Shown piece after piece: positions 7,849 through 16,051 of a stretch of 64,000 nucleotides of DNA (position 1 is its first letter; every line of letters starts with the position of its first letter). The position numbers and the translations under genes are program-made. This stretch comes from Thermoanaerobaculum sp. (GTDB lineage Bacteria > Acidobacteriota > Thermoanaerobaculia > Multivoradales > UBA5704): positions 62,001 to 126,000 of the forward strand of contig JAJKHS010000082.1 in NCBI GenBank assembly GCA_021154885.1, written 5' to 3'. The notes below the pieces were generated by a model, which saw only the letters and a list, made by a program, of their open reading frames with translations, was not told the DNA's origin and searched no databases.

Positions 7849-8928
7849 ATGCCCCAGGTCCTTGCCACTCCCACTCCGGCTGAGATCGCCGGCGCCCTCA
7901 CGCGGCGCATCCTGGGACAGGAGGAGGCCGTGCGGGAGATCTCCGTGGCCCTCTCCAAGCACCTGGCCGGGCTGCGGGTGGGCAATATCCTGATGATTGG
8001 CTCGTCCGGCACGGGCAAGACGACCCTGATGCGGGCCGTCGAGGGTTATCTCGCGTCGGACCCGGTGCTGGCGACGCGCTCGGCGGTGGTGCGCATCCAT
8101 GCCAACGTGCTGGGGGAGGAGGCCGAGCGGGGCCGTCCCGGCGAGGCGGTCCTCGGGCGCCTCCTGGACCGCGCCCGCGAGCAACTCGGCCCCGCCGCGC
8201 CGGTCGACATGCTGCTGCGCCGGGCCGCCTCGGGGCTGGTGTTCGTGGACGAGGTGGACAAGATCCGCTCCCACGTCGGGGGCCAGGCGAATGTGGCGGG
8301 CATCCGCGCCCAGGAAGCCCTGCTGACCCTCATCGAGAACGAAGCCGTGCCGGTGAACCTGCCGGCCTGGGCCGGCGGCGGCGCGGTCGTCGTCAACTCG
8401 GCGGACATCCTCTTCGTCTGTGCCGGCGCCTTCGAGGGCCTCTACGACGCCGTCTTCGACCGGGTGACGATCGGCAAGGACCGTGGGGCGCTCCAGCCGG
8501 TCACCGTGGTCGAGGGCGGGAAGGTGGCGGAGAAGCTCGTCTTCCGCCTCCGGGACTGGCTGCGCAACGAGGACCTCTTCGACTACGGGATGAGCCCGCA
8601 GTTCCTCTCCCGCTTCGACGCCGTCGTGCTGCTCCAGGACTTGGGGCAGGACGAGCTGGTGCGCATCTTCCTCGAGACCCCCGAGTCGGCCTTCCACCAG
8701 AGCCGGTCCTATTTCGAGAGCCGGGGCATCCACCTGGCGATCTCGCCGAACGCCGTGCGCCGCATCGCCACCGAAGCCGGCCGCCAGCCCCGCCTGGGAG
8801 CGCGGGCCTTGAAAGAGGTCTTCCGCCGGGTGATCCGCGACTATGAGTTCGACCCCGACAAGTCCGTCACCGGCGGCGCGCTGCTCATCGATTTACCGGA
8901 GGTGGAGGCGGTGCTGGGGAAGGCGTGA
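7849..8928 (+). CDS. ClpX-like AAA+ ATPase lacking the zinc finger
   Basis: The 359-residue protein has a Walker A motif (GSSGTGKTT, residues 51-59), Walker B (LVFVDEVDK) and a sensor/C-terminal region ending in RQPRLGARALKEVFRRVIRDYEFD, the ClpX/HslU-type small domain. The N-terminal zinc-binding domain of true ClpX is missing: homology starts directly at ILGQEEAVREISVALSKH. There is no recognisable ClpP-binding IGF loop in my reading. It could unfold proteins without ClpP or with another partner. The gene follows the FabH-like gene by 12 bases and is directly followed by tandem array 1 with no obvious terminator. Confidence 0.82.
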   Translation: MPQVLATPTPAEIAGALTRRILGQEEAVREISVALSKHLAGLRVGNILMIGSSGTGKTTLMRAVEGYLASDPVLATRSAVVRIHANVLGEEAERGRPGEAVLGRLLDRAREQLGPAAPVDMLLRRAASGLVFVDEVDKIRSHVGGQANVAGIRAQEALLTLIENEAVPVNLPAWAGGGAVVVNSADILFVCAGAFEGLYDAVFDRVTIGKDRGALQPVTVVEGGKVAEKLVFRLRDWLRNEDLFDYGMSPQFLSRFDAVVLLQDLGQDELVRIFLETPESAFHQSRSYFESRGIHLAISPNAVRRIATEAGRQPRLGARALKEVFRRVIRDYEFDPDKSVTGGALLIDLPEVEAVLGKA

Positions 8929-8936
8929 GGAGAGCC

Positions 8937-9461
8937 GTAGACGCCGAGCCGATGTCCGGAGACGCTGGCCTGGAGTCTGTAGACATCGGGCTGGGGGGAT
9001 TCACACCGGCCTGGATCTACAGACGTCGGCCTGGCGTCTGTCGACATCGGACTGGATCTGTAGACGACGGTCTGATGTCTGTAGACATCGGTCTGGGGGG
9101 ATTCACACCGGCCTGGATCTACAGACATCGGCTTGGCGTCCGTAGACATCGGGCTGGATCCAGAGACGACGGTCTGATGTCTGTAGACATCGGTCTGGGG
9201 GGATTCACACCGGCCTGGATCTACAGACGTCGGCTTGGCGTCTGTAGACATCGGGCTGGATCTGGAGACGACGGTCTGATGTCTGTAGACATCGGTCTGG
9301 GGGAATTCACACCAGCCTGGATCTACAGACATCGGACTGGCGTCTGTAGACATCGGGCTGGATCTGGAGACAACGGTCTGGGGGAATTCACAGCAGCCTG
9401 GATCTACAGACATCGGACTGGCGTCAGTAGACAACTCTCTGATGTTTGTCGACGCGGCCTG
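8937..9461. repeat. Tandem array 1: degenerate 20/21-bp units in a 102-bp higher-order repeat
   Basis: The segment between the ClpX-like stop and hicA consists of about 25 degenerate units of 19-21 bp built around TCTGTAGACATCGG. Five units combine into a higher-order repeat of exactly 102 bp whose copies begin at 8976, 9078, 9180 and 9282; a fifth is fused and incomplete. Each copy carries one odd 19-bp member, GGATTCACACCGGCCTGGA. On the minus strand the unit reads TCTCCAGATCCAGCCCGATG, the same family as array 2 at 54778. No conserved protein or spacer structure is present. Confidence 0.9.
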
Positions 9462-9502
9462 TCGGAGCTGATCGTGGTAGTAGGGAGGAGTAGGTGTTCC
9501 TG

Positions 9503-9679
9503 CTAAAGGCCGAGCTGCTTCCGGATCAGATCACACAGGCTGTTCTTGATCTCGCTGTGTCGGGGGAGGGGCGCTTTCCTGCCGTTGGCGGGATTGGTGT
9601 AGACGTCATGACGGCCCCCATGCCGGTCCAGGACGCAGCCCTCTTGGACCAACTCCCGGATGAAATCGCGTCGCTTCAA
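9503..9679 (-). CDS. hicA: HicA-type mRNA interferase toxin
   Basis: A 58-residue product reads from a TTG at 9679 to a TAG at 9503. It has the compact HicA fold signature: KRRDFIRELVQEGC, then GGRHDVYTNP with the catalytic histidine, and PLPRHSEIKNSLCDLIRKQL. HicA toxins cleave mRNA and are double-stranded-RNA-binding-domain proteins. The TTG overlaps the TGA stop of hicB in a TTGA four-base overlap, so translation is coupled. The order here is antitoxin first. The gene ends about 40 bases from tandem array 1. Confidence 0.85.
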   Translation of the reverse strand: MKRRDFIRELVQEGCVLDRHGGRHDVYTNPANGRKAPLPRHSEIKNSLCDLIRKQLGL

Positions 9680-9882
9680 ACTTCGACCTCGATCTCCTTC
9701 ACCCGGGTCTCGGTCTGGCCGGGGCCGGGCTGGTCCTCAATCAAGAGCTGATAGGCATCCCGGATATTCTCCTCAAGCTCAGTCAACGACTCACCCTGAC
9801 TGAAGACACCCGGAACCTCCTTGAGCCTCCCGACGTACCAGTCGTCGTCAACCCAATACTCAAGGCTGAACAATTTTCGCAT
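9676..9882 (-). CDS. hicB: HicB-family antitoxin
   Basis: The 68-residue protein matches the short HicB-like domain: EYWVDDDWYVGRLKEVPGV, then FSQGESLTELEENIRDAYQ. It should neutralise the HicA encoded downstream by masking its active site. No separate DNA-binding domain is visible after the HicB fold, so operon autoregulation is uncertain. A near-perfect AGGAGGT site sits just before the ATG at 9882. It starts nine bases after the VTT protein stop, so all three may share a transcript. Confidence 0.88.
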   Translation of the reverse strand: MRKLFSLEYWVDDDWYVGRLKEVPGVFSQGESLTELEENIRDAYQLLIEDQPGPGQTETRVKEIEVEV

Positions 9883-9891
9883 AAGGACCTC

Positions 9892-10647
9892 CTAGGGGTT
9901 CAACCCCACTGAGATCTTACCGGATCTCTGCGAGCGCTGCTCCCTCAACTCCAGGTACCGCCGCTTCCGCTTGCGCGCCATCCACACCTGCGGCGCCACG
10001 GTGAGCAGGACGAGCAGGGCGATCACTACTCCGAACTGGACGTAGATCTTGTTGCGCTCCGGCCCGGCGAGGTGAACCAGGGCGGAGGCGAAGTAGGCGA
10101 AGAGGAGGTTGGCGGGAATCAGGCCCAGCACGGTGGTGACCATGAAGAGGCCCGGAGGAATTCCCGTCAGCGCGGCGCAGTAGTTGACCAGCGGATAGGG
10201 GATCGGCAGCAGGCGTATCGCGACGAGGCTCCAGAAGCCGCGCCGGGCGATGGCCCGTTCCACCTTCTTCAGGCGGTTCCCCGCCAGGTGCGCCACGAAG
10301 TCGCGTCCCAGAACGCGGCCCAGGAAGTAGGTCGTGACGCCTCCCAGCCAGGTCCCCAGGAGGTTGAGGAGGAAGCCGGGGATGAATCCGAAGACCATCC
10401 CGCCGGTCAGCATCATGGGCGAAGCCGGCACTCCCAGCGGACAGAGCACGACGTAGGTCGCGATCAGCGCCAGGGGCGCCCACCAGGTCGACCGCAGCCG
10501 GTCGAAGAGAGCCGAGATCTTCTCGACCGTCAGATACTGAGACAGCGGCGTGAAGCGGAGAACGGCGAAGCCGATGACCACGATGGCCACCAGGGCGACG
10601 AAGCGGAACAGGGTGCGGCGGGGCACCCGGGAAGAATCTGAACCCAT
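9892..10647 (-). CDS. TVP38/TMEM64 (VTT domain) inner-membrane protein
   Basis: The 251-residue product has about five to six hydrophobic segments and the VTT/SNARE-associated signature: PLGVPASPMMLTGGMVFG followed by TYFLGRVLGRDF, RLKKVERAI and the RLLPIPYPLVNYCAALTGI re-entrant region. DedA-superfamily proteins of this type are implicated in lipid scrambling and envelope homeostasis; the substrate here is unknown. The C-terminal tail is basic. It lies between the orphan antitoxin and hicB on the minus strand. Confidence 0.85.
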   Translation of the reverse strand: MGSDSSRVPRRTLFRFVALVAIVVIGFAVLRFTPLSQYLTVEKISALFDRLRSTWWAPLALIATYVVLCPLGVPASPMMLTGGMVFGFIPGFLLNLLGTWLGGVTTYFLGRVLGRDFVAHLAGNRLKKVERAIARRGFWSLVAIRLLPIPYPLVNYCAALTGIPPGLFMVTTVLGLIPANLLFAYFASALVHLAGPERNKIYVQFGVVIALLVLLTVAPQVWMARKRKRRYLELREQRSQRSGKISVGLNP

Positions 10648-10672
10648 TCTGTTCTCAGGTAAGCTTCAACGC

Positions 10673-10831
10673 TCAACGATTGGGCCAGAGCTCAGCCTTG
10701 ACCTCTTCCCAGGTCTGCTCGTCGTTGGGATTGCGCTCAAGGTCCGCGAGGCGCTCTTCCAGGATCTGCCTTTGCCAATCAGGGATTGACTCTAATTCGG
10801 TCTCGTCTTCAGGTTCGCTTCCGTAGAGCAT
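10673..10831 (-). CDS. Small addiction-module antitoxin-like protein, apparently without toxin
   Basis: A 52-residue reading frame runs from the ATG at 10831 to the TGA at 10673. The segment SIPDWQRQILEERLADLE and the end TWEEVKAEL resemble the C-terminal toxin-binding part of the TIGR02574-type addiction-module component, normally paired with a RelE/ParE-like toxin. No RelE/ParE-like gene is adjacent: downstream is the VTT gene and upstream the YggX-like gene, five bases away. It is therefore an orphan or a remnant. Its codon use includes TTA and CAA, less GC-rich than its neighbours. Confidence 0.6.
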   Translation of the reverse strand: MLYGSEPEDETELESIPDWQRQILEERLADLERNPNDEQTWEEVKAELWPNR

Positions 10832-10836
10832 TGGAG

Positions 10837-11112
10837 TCACTTGAGCGGCGTCAGCGGAGATTCCCCGCCCGGCTTCGCTTCACCCGGGAACAGAAACTCC
10901 TTCATATGCCTGGTCAGGGTCTCCTGCGCCGCGGGGTCCATGAAGTTGAGGCGCAACTCGTTGATGACCATGACCTCCATCTTCTGCCACTCATTCCAGC
11001 AGTCGAGGCAGGCGCGCTCGCGCACCTCGGCGCCGAGCTTGCCGGGGAGGGGCTGACGGGGGAGGGCGGGGGCCTCGGGGCGGCCGCAGCGGGCGCAATG
11101 GACGGTCACCAT
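10837..11112 (-). CDS. YggX-like Fe(2+)-trafficking protein with two CxxC pairs
   Basis: The 91-residue product aligns with the oxidative damage protection/Fe(II)-trafficking YggX family through PGKLGAEV, WNEWQKMEVMVINELRLNFM and TRHMKEFLF. YggX normally has one N-terminal cysteine; this version has CARC (6-9) and CLDC (35-38), a potential rubredoxin-like or zinc-ribbon metal site. Its ATG overlaps the stop of the 88-residue gene by one base (TGATG), so the two are coupled. The end is a Pro/Gly-rich tail. Function as an iron-sulfur protector is by family analogy. Confidence 0.7.
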   Translation of the reverse strand: MVTVHCARCGRPEAPALPRQPLPGKLGAEVRERACLDCWNEWQKMEVMVINELRLNFMDPAAQETLTRHMKEFLFPGEAKPGGESPLTPLK

Positions 11113-11378
11113 CAGCGCACCTCTCCAGGAAGGATGATGAGGCTGTCCGCGCGCTCCAGGACCTCTTTCGGCACCCGCACCAGGAGCAGCAGGTCGCGCT
11201 CCTCGCGCCGGCCCTTGAGACTCTTCACCACTTCGTCGGGGACGGCCAGGGTGACGTAGGCCGGGCGCTTGGCATTCTGCCGGGCGCTGTCGGTGACCAG
11301 TTCCTCGACCGGCACGATTTCCACCCGCTGCGGGTACTTCTCGAGGGCGTAGCTCAGGGCCTTGAGTGGATTCTCCAT
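11112..11378 (-). CDS. Hypothetical protein coupled to the YggX-like gene
   Basis: I do not recognise this 88-residue protein. It looks like a compact soluble alpha/beta domain: an N-terminal helix (LKALSYALEKYP), then EIVPVEELVTDS, YVTLAVPDEVVKSLKG, and a hydrophobic strand DLLLLVRVPKEVLERADSLI. It has no cysteines, signal peptide or membrane segment. Its stop codon shares one base with the YggX-like start, and it begins nine bases after the UDP-glucuronate decarboxylase stop, which places it in the same minus-strand gene string. Confidence 0.7.
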   Translation of the reverse strand: MENPLKALSYALEKYPQRVEIVPVEELVTDSARQNAKRPAYVTLAVPDEVVKSLKGRREERDLLLLVRVPKEVLERADSLIILPGEVR

Positions 11379-11387
11379 GGCCGGATT

Positions 11388-12344
11388 CTACACGTGCGCC
11401 GCGCGCTGCTCGGCGAGGACGGCGCGGAAGTAGGCGATGGTGCTCTCCAGACCCTTGGCCAGCGGCACCTTCGGCTCCCAGCCCAGGCGCTCGCGGGCCT
11501 GGGTGATATCCGGCTGCCGCGTCTGCGGGTCGTCGACCGGCAGCGGCTTGAAGACGATGGGGCTCGCGCTGCCCACGGCGGCGCGGATGGTCTCGGCGAA
11601 CTCCAGGATGGTCATCTCGTGGGGGTTGCCGATGTTGCACGGCTCGCGCAGGTCGCTCATCAGCAGCCGCCAGATCCCCTCGACGAGGTCGTCGACGTAG
11701 CAGAAGGAGCGGGTCTGCTGGCCGGAGCCGAAGACGGTCATGGGCTCGCCGGTCAAGGCCTGCTGGACGAAGGCGGGCACCACCCGGCCGTCTCGCACCC
11801 GCATGCGCGGCCCGTAGGTATTGAAGATGCGCACGATGCGCACGTCCAGGCCGTGATAGCGGTGATAGGCCATGGTCATCGCCTCGGCGAAGCGCTTGGC
11901 CTCGTCGTAGACGCCGCGCGGCCCGACGGGGTTGACGTTCCCCCAGTAGGTCTCCTTCTGCGGGTGCTCCTTGGGATCGCCGTAGACCTCGGAGGTGGAG
12001 GCGAGGAGGAAGCGCGCCCGCTTCGCCTTGGCCAGGCCCAGGCTGTTGTGGGTGCCGAGCGATCCCACCTTGAGGGTCTGGATGGGCAGCTCCAGGTAGT
12101 CGATGGGCGAGGCGGGAGAGGCGAAGTGGAGGACGAAGTCCACCGGCCCGTCCACCTCGAACGGCTTCGAGACGTCGTGCTGCAGGAATTCGAAGCCGTC
12201 CCGGTCCAGGAGGTGGGCGACGTTCTCCGTCCGCCCGGTCAGCAGGTTGTCGACGCAGACCACCTGGTGCCCTTCGGCGAGGGCCCGCTCGCAGAGGTGG
12301 GAGCCGAGGAAGCCGGCACCGCCGGTGATGACGGCGCGGCTCAT
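11388..12344 (-). CDS. UDP-glucuronate decarboxylase (UDP-xylose synthase type)
   Basis: The 318-residue short-chain dehydrogenase begins with [10 protein letters not shown] and has the catalytic STSEVYGDP and YDEAKRFAE (YxxxK) motifs. [24 protein letters not shown] and [19 protein letters not shown] are diagnostic of UDP-glucuronic acid decarboxylases, which make UDP-xylose. The start codon overlaps the stop of UDP-glucose dehydrogenase by four bases (ATGA), so substrate supply and use are directly coupled. The pathway presumably feeds exopolysaccharide or LPS sugars. Confidence 0.92.
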   Translation of the reverse strand: MSRAVITGGAGFLGSHLCERALAEGHQVVCVDNLLTGRTENVAHLLDRDGFEFLQHDVSKPFEVDGPVDFVLHFASPASPIDYLELPIQTLKVGSLGTHNSLGLAKAKRARFLLASTSEVYGDPKEHPQKETYWGNVNPVGPRGVYDEAKRFAEAMTMAYHRYHGLDVRIVRIFNTYGPRMRVRDGRVVPAFVQQALTGEPMTVFGSGQQTRSFCYVDDLVEGIWRLLMSDLREPCNIGNPHEMTILEFAETIRAAVGSASPIVFKPLPVDDPQTRQPDITQARERLGWEPKVPLAKGLESTIAYFRAVLAEQRAAHV

Positions 12345-13708
12345 GACCGGCCCCTTGCGGCGCGGACCGGCTCGATCACGGCGGTGGGCCGCGTCTCCGG
12401 GACCCCCTCCGGGCGGCCGATGGAGACGTAGCGGAAGCCGGCGGCGGCCATCTTGTCCGGATCGTAGAGGTTGCGCAGGTCGATGACGAGAGGCTGGCGC
12501 AGCAGCTCGTACAGGCGGTCCAGCTCCAGCTTCCGGAACTGGTTCCACTCGGTGATGATGACCAGGGCGTCGGCCCCTTCGGCGGCCTCATAGGCGTTCT
12601 CGCAGTAGGTGAGGGTGGGGAACAGGGGCTTGCACCCCTCCATGGCCTCCGGGTCGAAGGCCCGCACGGTGGCGCCGCGGTCGAGCAGCCCCTGGACGAT
12701 GGGCAGGGCCGGCGACTCGCGCAGGTCGTCCGTGTTCGGCTTGAAGGAGAGGCCGAGGACGGCGAGGGTCTTGCCGGTGGTCTCGCCCAAGGCGTCCTCG
12801 ATCTTGGCGATCATCCGCTTCTGGGTGGCCTCGTTGACCTCGAGGACGGCCTCGATGATGCGGAACTTGAGACCCTGGTCGCGGGCGATCTGGGCCGCGG
12901 CCCGGGTATCCTTGGGGAAGCAGGAGCCGCCGAAGCCGGGGCCGGCGGAGAGGAACTTCGGGCCGATCCGGTTGTCGAGCCCCATGCCCTTGGACACCAC
13001 CTCGACGTTGGCGCCGCAGGCCTCACAGATCTCGGCCACCTCGTTGATGAACGAGATCTTGGTGGCGAGGAAGCCGTTGGAAGCGTACTTGATGAGCTCG
13101 GCGGTCTCGACGTCGGTCGTGATGAATGGCACGTCCGCGGCGGCGAGCGGCGAGTAGACGTCCATCATCAGCTCGGCGGCCCGGGGATCGCGGGTGCCGA
13201 TGACCACCCGGTCGGGGTGCATGAAGTCCTCGATGGCCGAGCCCTCGCGCAGGAACTCGGGGTTGCTCACCACCGCGAACTTGTGACGGCTCCCCGCGCC
13301 CTCGCGGACGATGGCCTCGATCATCTGGCCGGTGCCGATGGGCACCGTGCTCTTGGTGACGATGATCTTGTAGCCGTTCAGGTGCTGGGCGATGGAGGCG
13401 GCGACCTCGCGGATGAAGGTGAGATCGGCCGAGCCGTCGGACTTCGGCGGCGTGCCCACGGCGATGAAGACGGCCTGGGCCTCCTCGATGGCGGGACCGA
13501 GCTCGGTGGTGAAGCGCAGACGGCCCTCTTCCATGTTCTTCTGGACGAGGGTCTCGAGGCCGGGCTCGTAGATGGGGACCTTGCCCCGGGACAGGGCCTC
13601 CACCTTGGCGCGGTCCTTGTCCACTCCCACCACGTGCATCCCGAAGTCCGCCAGACAGACGCCGGTCACCAGACCGACGTAACCGCTTCCGACGACACAG
13701 ATGTTCAT
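12341..13708 (-). CDS. ugd: UDP-glucose 6-dehydrogenase
   Basis: The enzyme oxidises UDP-glucose to UDP-glucuronate with two NAD+. The 455-residue length is typical. An N-terminal Rossmann domain ([17 protein letters not shown]), the central dimer helix and the catalytic cysteine motif [13 protein letters not shown] (around residue 260) are present, followed by [17 protein letters not shown] and the C-terminal NAD-like domain. It ends in a four-base overlap with the decarboxylase and begins six bases after the epimerase stop. Confidence 0.95.
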   Translation of the reverse strand: MNICVVGSGYVGLVTGVCLADFGMHVVGVDKDRAKVEALSRGKVPIYEPGLETLVQKNMEEGRLRFTTELGPAIEEAQAVFIAVGTPPKSDGSADLTFIREVAASIAQHLNGYKIIVTKSTVPIGTGQMIEAIVREGAGSRHKFAVVSNPEFLREGSAIEDFMHPDRVVIGTRDPRAAELMMDVYSPLAAADVPFITTDVETAELIKYASNGFLATKISFINEVAEICEACGANVEVVSKGMGLDNRIGPKFLSAGPGFGGSCFPKDTRAAAQIARDQGLKFRIIEAVLEVNEATQKRMIAKIEDALGETTGKTLAVLGLSFKPNTDDLRESPALPIVQGLLDRGATVRAFDPEAMEGCKPLFPTLTYCENAYEAAEGADALVIITEWNQFRKLELDRLYELLRQPLVIDLRNLYDPDKMAAAGFRYVSIGRPEGVPETRPTAVIEPVRAARGRS

Positions 13709-13714
13709 ATGGGC

Positions 13715-14704
13715 TCAGGCTCGCTGGGAAATGTTTGAGTTTTTGAGGCGCTCGGCGCGCTCGCGATACCAGGAAACGAAACGGCGCAGGCCTTCCCGGA
13801 TGGGCACCTTCGGGGAGTAGCCCAGAATCCGCGCCGCCTTGGATACGTCGGCGTAGGTGATCGGTACGTCCCCGGGTTGTGCTGGAAGATATTCGATCCT
13901 GGGCTCCACGGCAAGCTCCCCGGCGATCCAGTGCACGAGATCGCGGAGAGAGGTGGTGTCCGCGCCGCCCAGGTTGAGGATCTCGAAGCCCGGCGCGAGA
14001 TCGAGCGCCGCCACCAGGCCGTCGACGATGTCGTCGACGAAGGTGTAGTCCCGCCGGCTGCCGCCGTCGCCATACATCGGCACGGTCTGGCCGCGCCAGA
14101 GCAGGTCGGTGAACTTGTGGATGGCCATCTCCGGGCGCTGCCCCGGGCCGTAGACGGTGAAGAAGCGCAGGCAGGCCACCCGGAAGTCATAGAGGTGATG
14201 ATAGTTGTAGCACAGCAGCTCGCCGGCGCGCTTGGTGGTAGCGTAAGGGCTGATGGGCTGGTTGACCTCGTCGGCCTCGGCGAAGGGGACCTTCTCGTTG
14301 ATGCCGTAGACGGAGGAGGAGGAGCCGAAGATGAACGTCTTCGGCCCATGCCGCTTCGCGGCCTCCAGCAGCCGCAGGGTGCCGATGCAGTTGACGTCCT
14401 CATAGAGGATCGGCTCCTGCAGGCTGGGGCGCACCCCGGCCCGCGCCGCGAGATGCACCACGGCGTCGAACCGCCCCTCGGCGTAGAGGCGATCGATCCG
14501 AGGCTCGTCGCGGATGTCCCCCTCGACCAGCCGGTAGTCGGGCCGCGCCAGGAGCGGCGCCACGTTCTCCCGCTTGCGGGCGGGGTCGTAGAAGTCGTTG
14601 AAGTCGTCCAGCACGGTCACCCGGTCGCCCCGGGCGAGCAGTCGTCGGGTCAGGTGCGAGCCGATGAAGCCCGCGCCGCCGGTCACCAGAATGTGCGATG
14701 CCAT
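13715..14704 (-). CDS. NAD-dependent sugar epimerase, UDP-glucuronate 4-epimerase-like
   Basis: The 329-residue extended SDR protein has TGGAGFIGSHLTRRL at the N-terminus, FGSSSSVYG and YATTKRAGE (the Ser and YxxxK catalytic residues), and CLRFFTVYGPGQRPEMAI. The last block is typical of UDP-glucuronate 4-epimerases, which make UDP-galacturonate. Together with ugd and the decarboxylase this gives two alternative fates for UDP-glucuronate. A UDP-glucose 4-epimerase function cannot be excluded. The gene precedes ugd by six bases. Confidence 0.85.
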   Translation of the reverse strand: MASHILVTGGAGFIGSHLTRRLLARGDRVTVLDDFNDFYDPARKRENVAPLLARPDYRLVEGDIRDEPRIDRLYAEGRFDAVVHLAARAGVRPSLQEPILYEDVNCIGTLRLLEAAKRHGPKTFIFGSSSSVYGINEKVPFAEADEVNQPISPYATTKRAGELLCYNYHHLYDFRVACLRFFTVYGPGQRPEMAIHKFTDLLWRGQTVPMYGDGGSRRDYTFVDDIVDGLVAALDLAPGFEILNLGGADTTSLRDLVHWIAGELAVEPRIEYLPAQPGDVPITYADVSKAARILGYSPKVPIREGLRRFVSWYRERAERLKNSNISQRA

Positions 14705-14731
14705 GGCTCGAGTGCAGTCCCTTTCGTCGGT

Positions 14732-16051
14732 TCAGGCGGCGGGTGGCGGTGTGGCGGCCGGCTCGGGCGTCGGCGGAGTCTGCGCGGGCGGTTTCTCGGG
14801 CAGCTTCTCAGGCAGAGCCGGCGGTTTCGGCGCCGCTTCGTCTCTGTCCTCCAAGGGCTCCACTCGGCCGCCCGTCTGCTCGATCGCCTTCTTGGTCACG
14901 TCGTATCTCGTCTCGATCCCCTTCTTCTGCCGGTTTCGGATCAGCCAGCGCAGGATCCGGGACTGGTTGACGCCGACGATGACGTCGTTGACGGCATCGT
15001 AGATCTGGGGGTCGTTGATGAGCTTCGCCGCCGTGCCGTTCCCTTGGTCCAGCTTGCGCGAGACCTCGTTGAGGTTCTGTACCGTCTGCCGGAGCTGCTC
15101 GGTGACCTCGCGGCCGTACTTCTCGTCCTTCACCAGACGGGGGAGCAGGGCGTTGCTCTTCTCCAGATCGGCTGTAAATGCTTGCAGATCCTGCGCCACC
15201 TTGTGCAGCGAGGCGAGCGTGTCGTTGAATTGCGCCCTGGCGTTCGGGTCGTTGAGCAATCCGGGGAGGAGTCCCTCGCCGCTCTCGGCCCGGGTCAGCA
15301 GCCCCTGGAGGCGGTCCATGGACTGCGCGAGCTGGTCCGCCATGGCGCGGTCGTTGAGCAGCCGCGGCAGGGGACCCTGGCCGGTCTCGAGCTTGCCGGC
15401 GACCCGCTGCAGGCTCTCGGAGGTGCCGAGGAGCGAGGCCTTGAGTCGCCGGCTGGACTCGGAGTCCGTGGTCAGCTCGCCCAGGAAACCCTCGCCCCGC
15501 TCCAGGCGGCTGAGGATCTTGTTGAGCGAGCTCGAGATGGCCACCACGTTGTCCATCACGTCCTCGCCCGAGGCGATCAGGGCGTCGACGTTGGTGGGCT
15601 GCGCCGCCGGGATGGCGCCGCCGTCGGGGATGACCGGATAGCCGGGCGAGCCGGAGGTGAGGTCGATGTACTTGTCGCCCAGCAGCCCCAGGGTCTTGAT
15701 GCGGGCCACGGAGGGGAGCTGGCCGGGCACCGTCGCCTGCGCTCCTTCCGGCCCGCGCAGGCGCGAGGCGTAGCGGCTCTCCACCCGCACCCACACCCGG
15801 ATCATCCCCCGCCAGGGGTTGGCCGGCAGCTCGACCCGCTCCACGGCGCCCACGTCCACACCGTCGAGCTGCACCGGGTTGCCCGGCTTGAGGCCGCTCA
15901 CCGACTTGAACTCGACGTAGTAATGGTTCTTGCTGGAGAAAAGGTTCTTCTTCTGTCCGATGAGGAAGATGCCGGTGGCGAGCACGGCGAGAGCCGAGAG
16001 GATCAACAGGCCGACGCGGACTTCGCGGGCTCTAGGCGACATTCTCTTCAT
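14732..16051 (-). CDS. mlaD: MlaD-type MCE-domain lipid transport protein
   Basis: The 439-residue protein has one N-terminal membrane anchor (VGLLILSALAVLATGIFLIG), then an MCE domain with VSGLKPGNPVQLDGVDVG and LLGDKYIDLT. A long helical segment follows with repeated short leucine-rich blocks (GEGFLGEL, GQGPLPRLLND, GEGLLPGLLND), and the tail is Pro/Ala-rich. It is the periplasmic substrate-binding/channel component of an Mla-like importer or exporter of phospholipids. It is longer than E. coli MlaD (183 residues), as in many non-enterobacterial forms. The start overlaps the end of mlaF by 20 bases; Met at 16042 is an alternative. Confidence 0.9.
   Translation of the reverse strand: MKRMSPRAREVRVGLLILSALAVLATGIFLIGQKKNLFSSKNHYYVEFKSVSGLKPGNPVQLDGVDVGAVERVELPANPWRGMIRVWVRVESRYASRLRGPEGAQATVPGQLPSVARIKTLGLLGDKYIDLTSGSPGYPVIPDGGAIPAAQPTNVDALIASGEDVMDNVVAISSSLNKILSRLERGEGFLGELTTDSESSRRLKASLLGTSESLQRVAGKLETGQGPLPRLLNDRAMADQLAQSMDRLQGLLTRAESGEGLLPGLLNDPNARAQFNDTLASLHKVAQDLQAFTADLEKSNALLPRLVKDEKYGREVTEQLRQTVQNLNEVSRKLDQGNGTAAKLINDPQIYDAVNDVIVGVNQSRILRWLIRNRQKKGIETRYDVTKKAIEQTGGRVEPLEDRDEAAPKPPALPEKLPEKPPAQTPPTPEPAATPPPAA

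Noticed and set aside
8841-9434. Long open frames across array 1, with a 34-codon repeat because 102 bp is divisible by three
   Set aside because: Frames are open on both strands simply because the repeat lacks stop codons. The predicted proteins have no start signal or recognisable fold, and the related array 2 has 20- and 21-bp units that destroy any frame.
9895-9907. GGGGTTCAACCCC resembling a tRNA T-arm
   Set aside because: No acceptor, D or anticodon arms can be built around it. It is the end of the VTT gene and the spacer before hicB.
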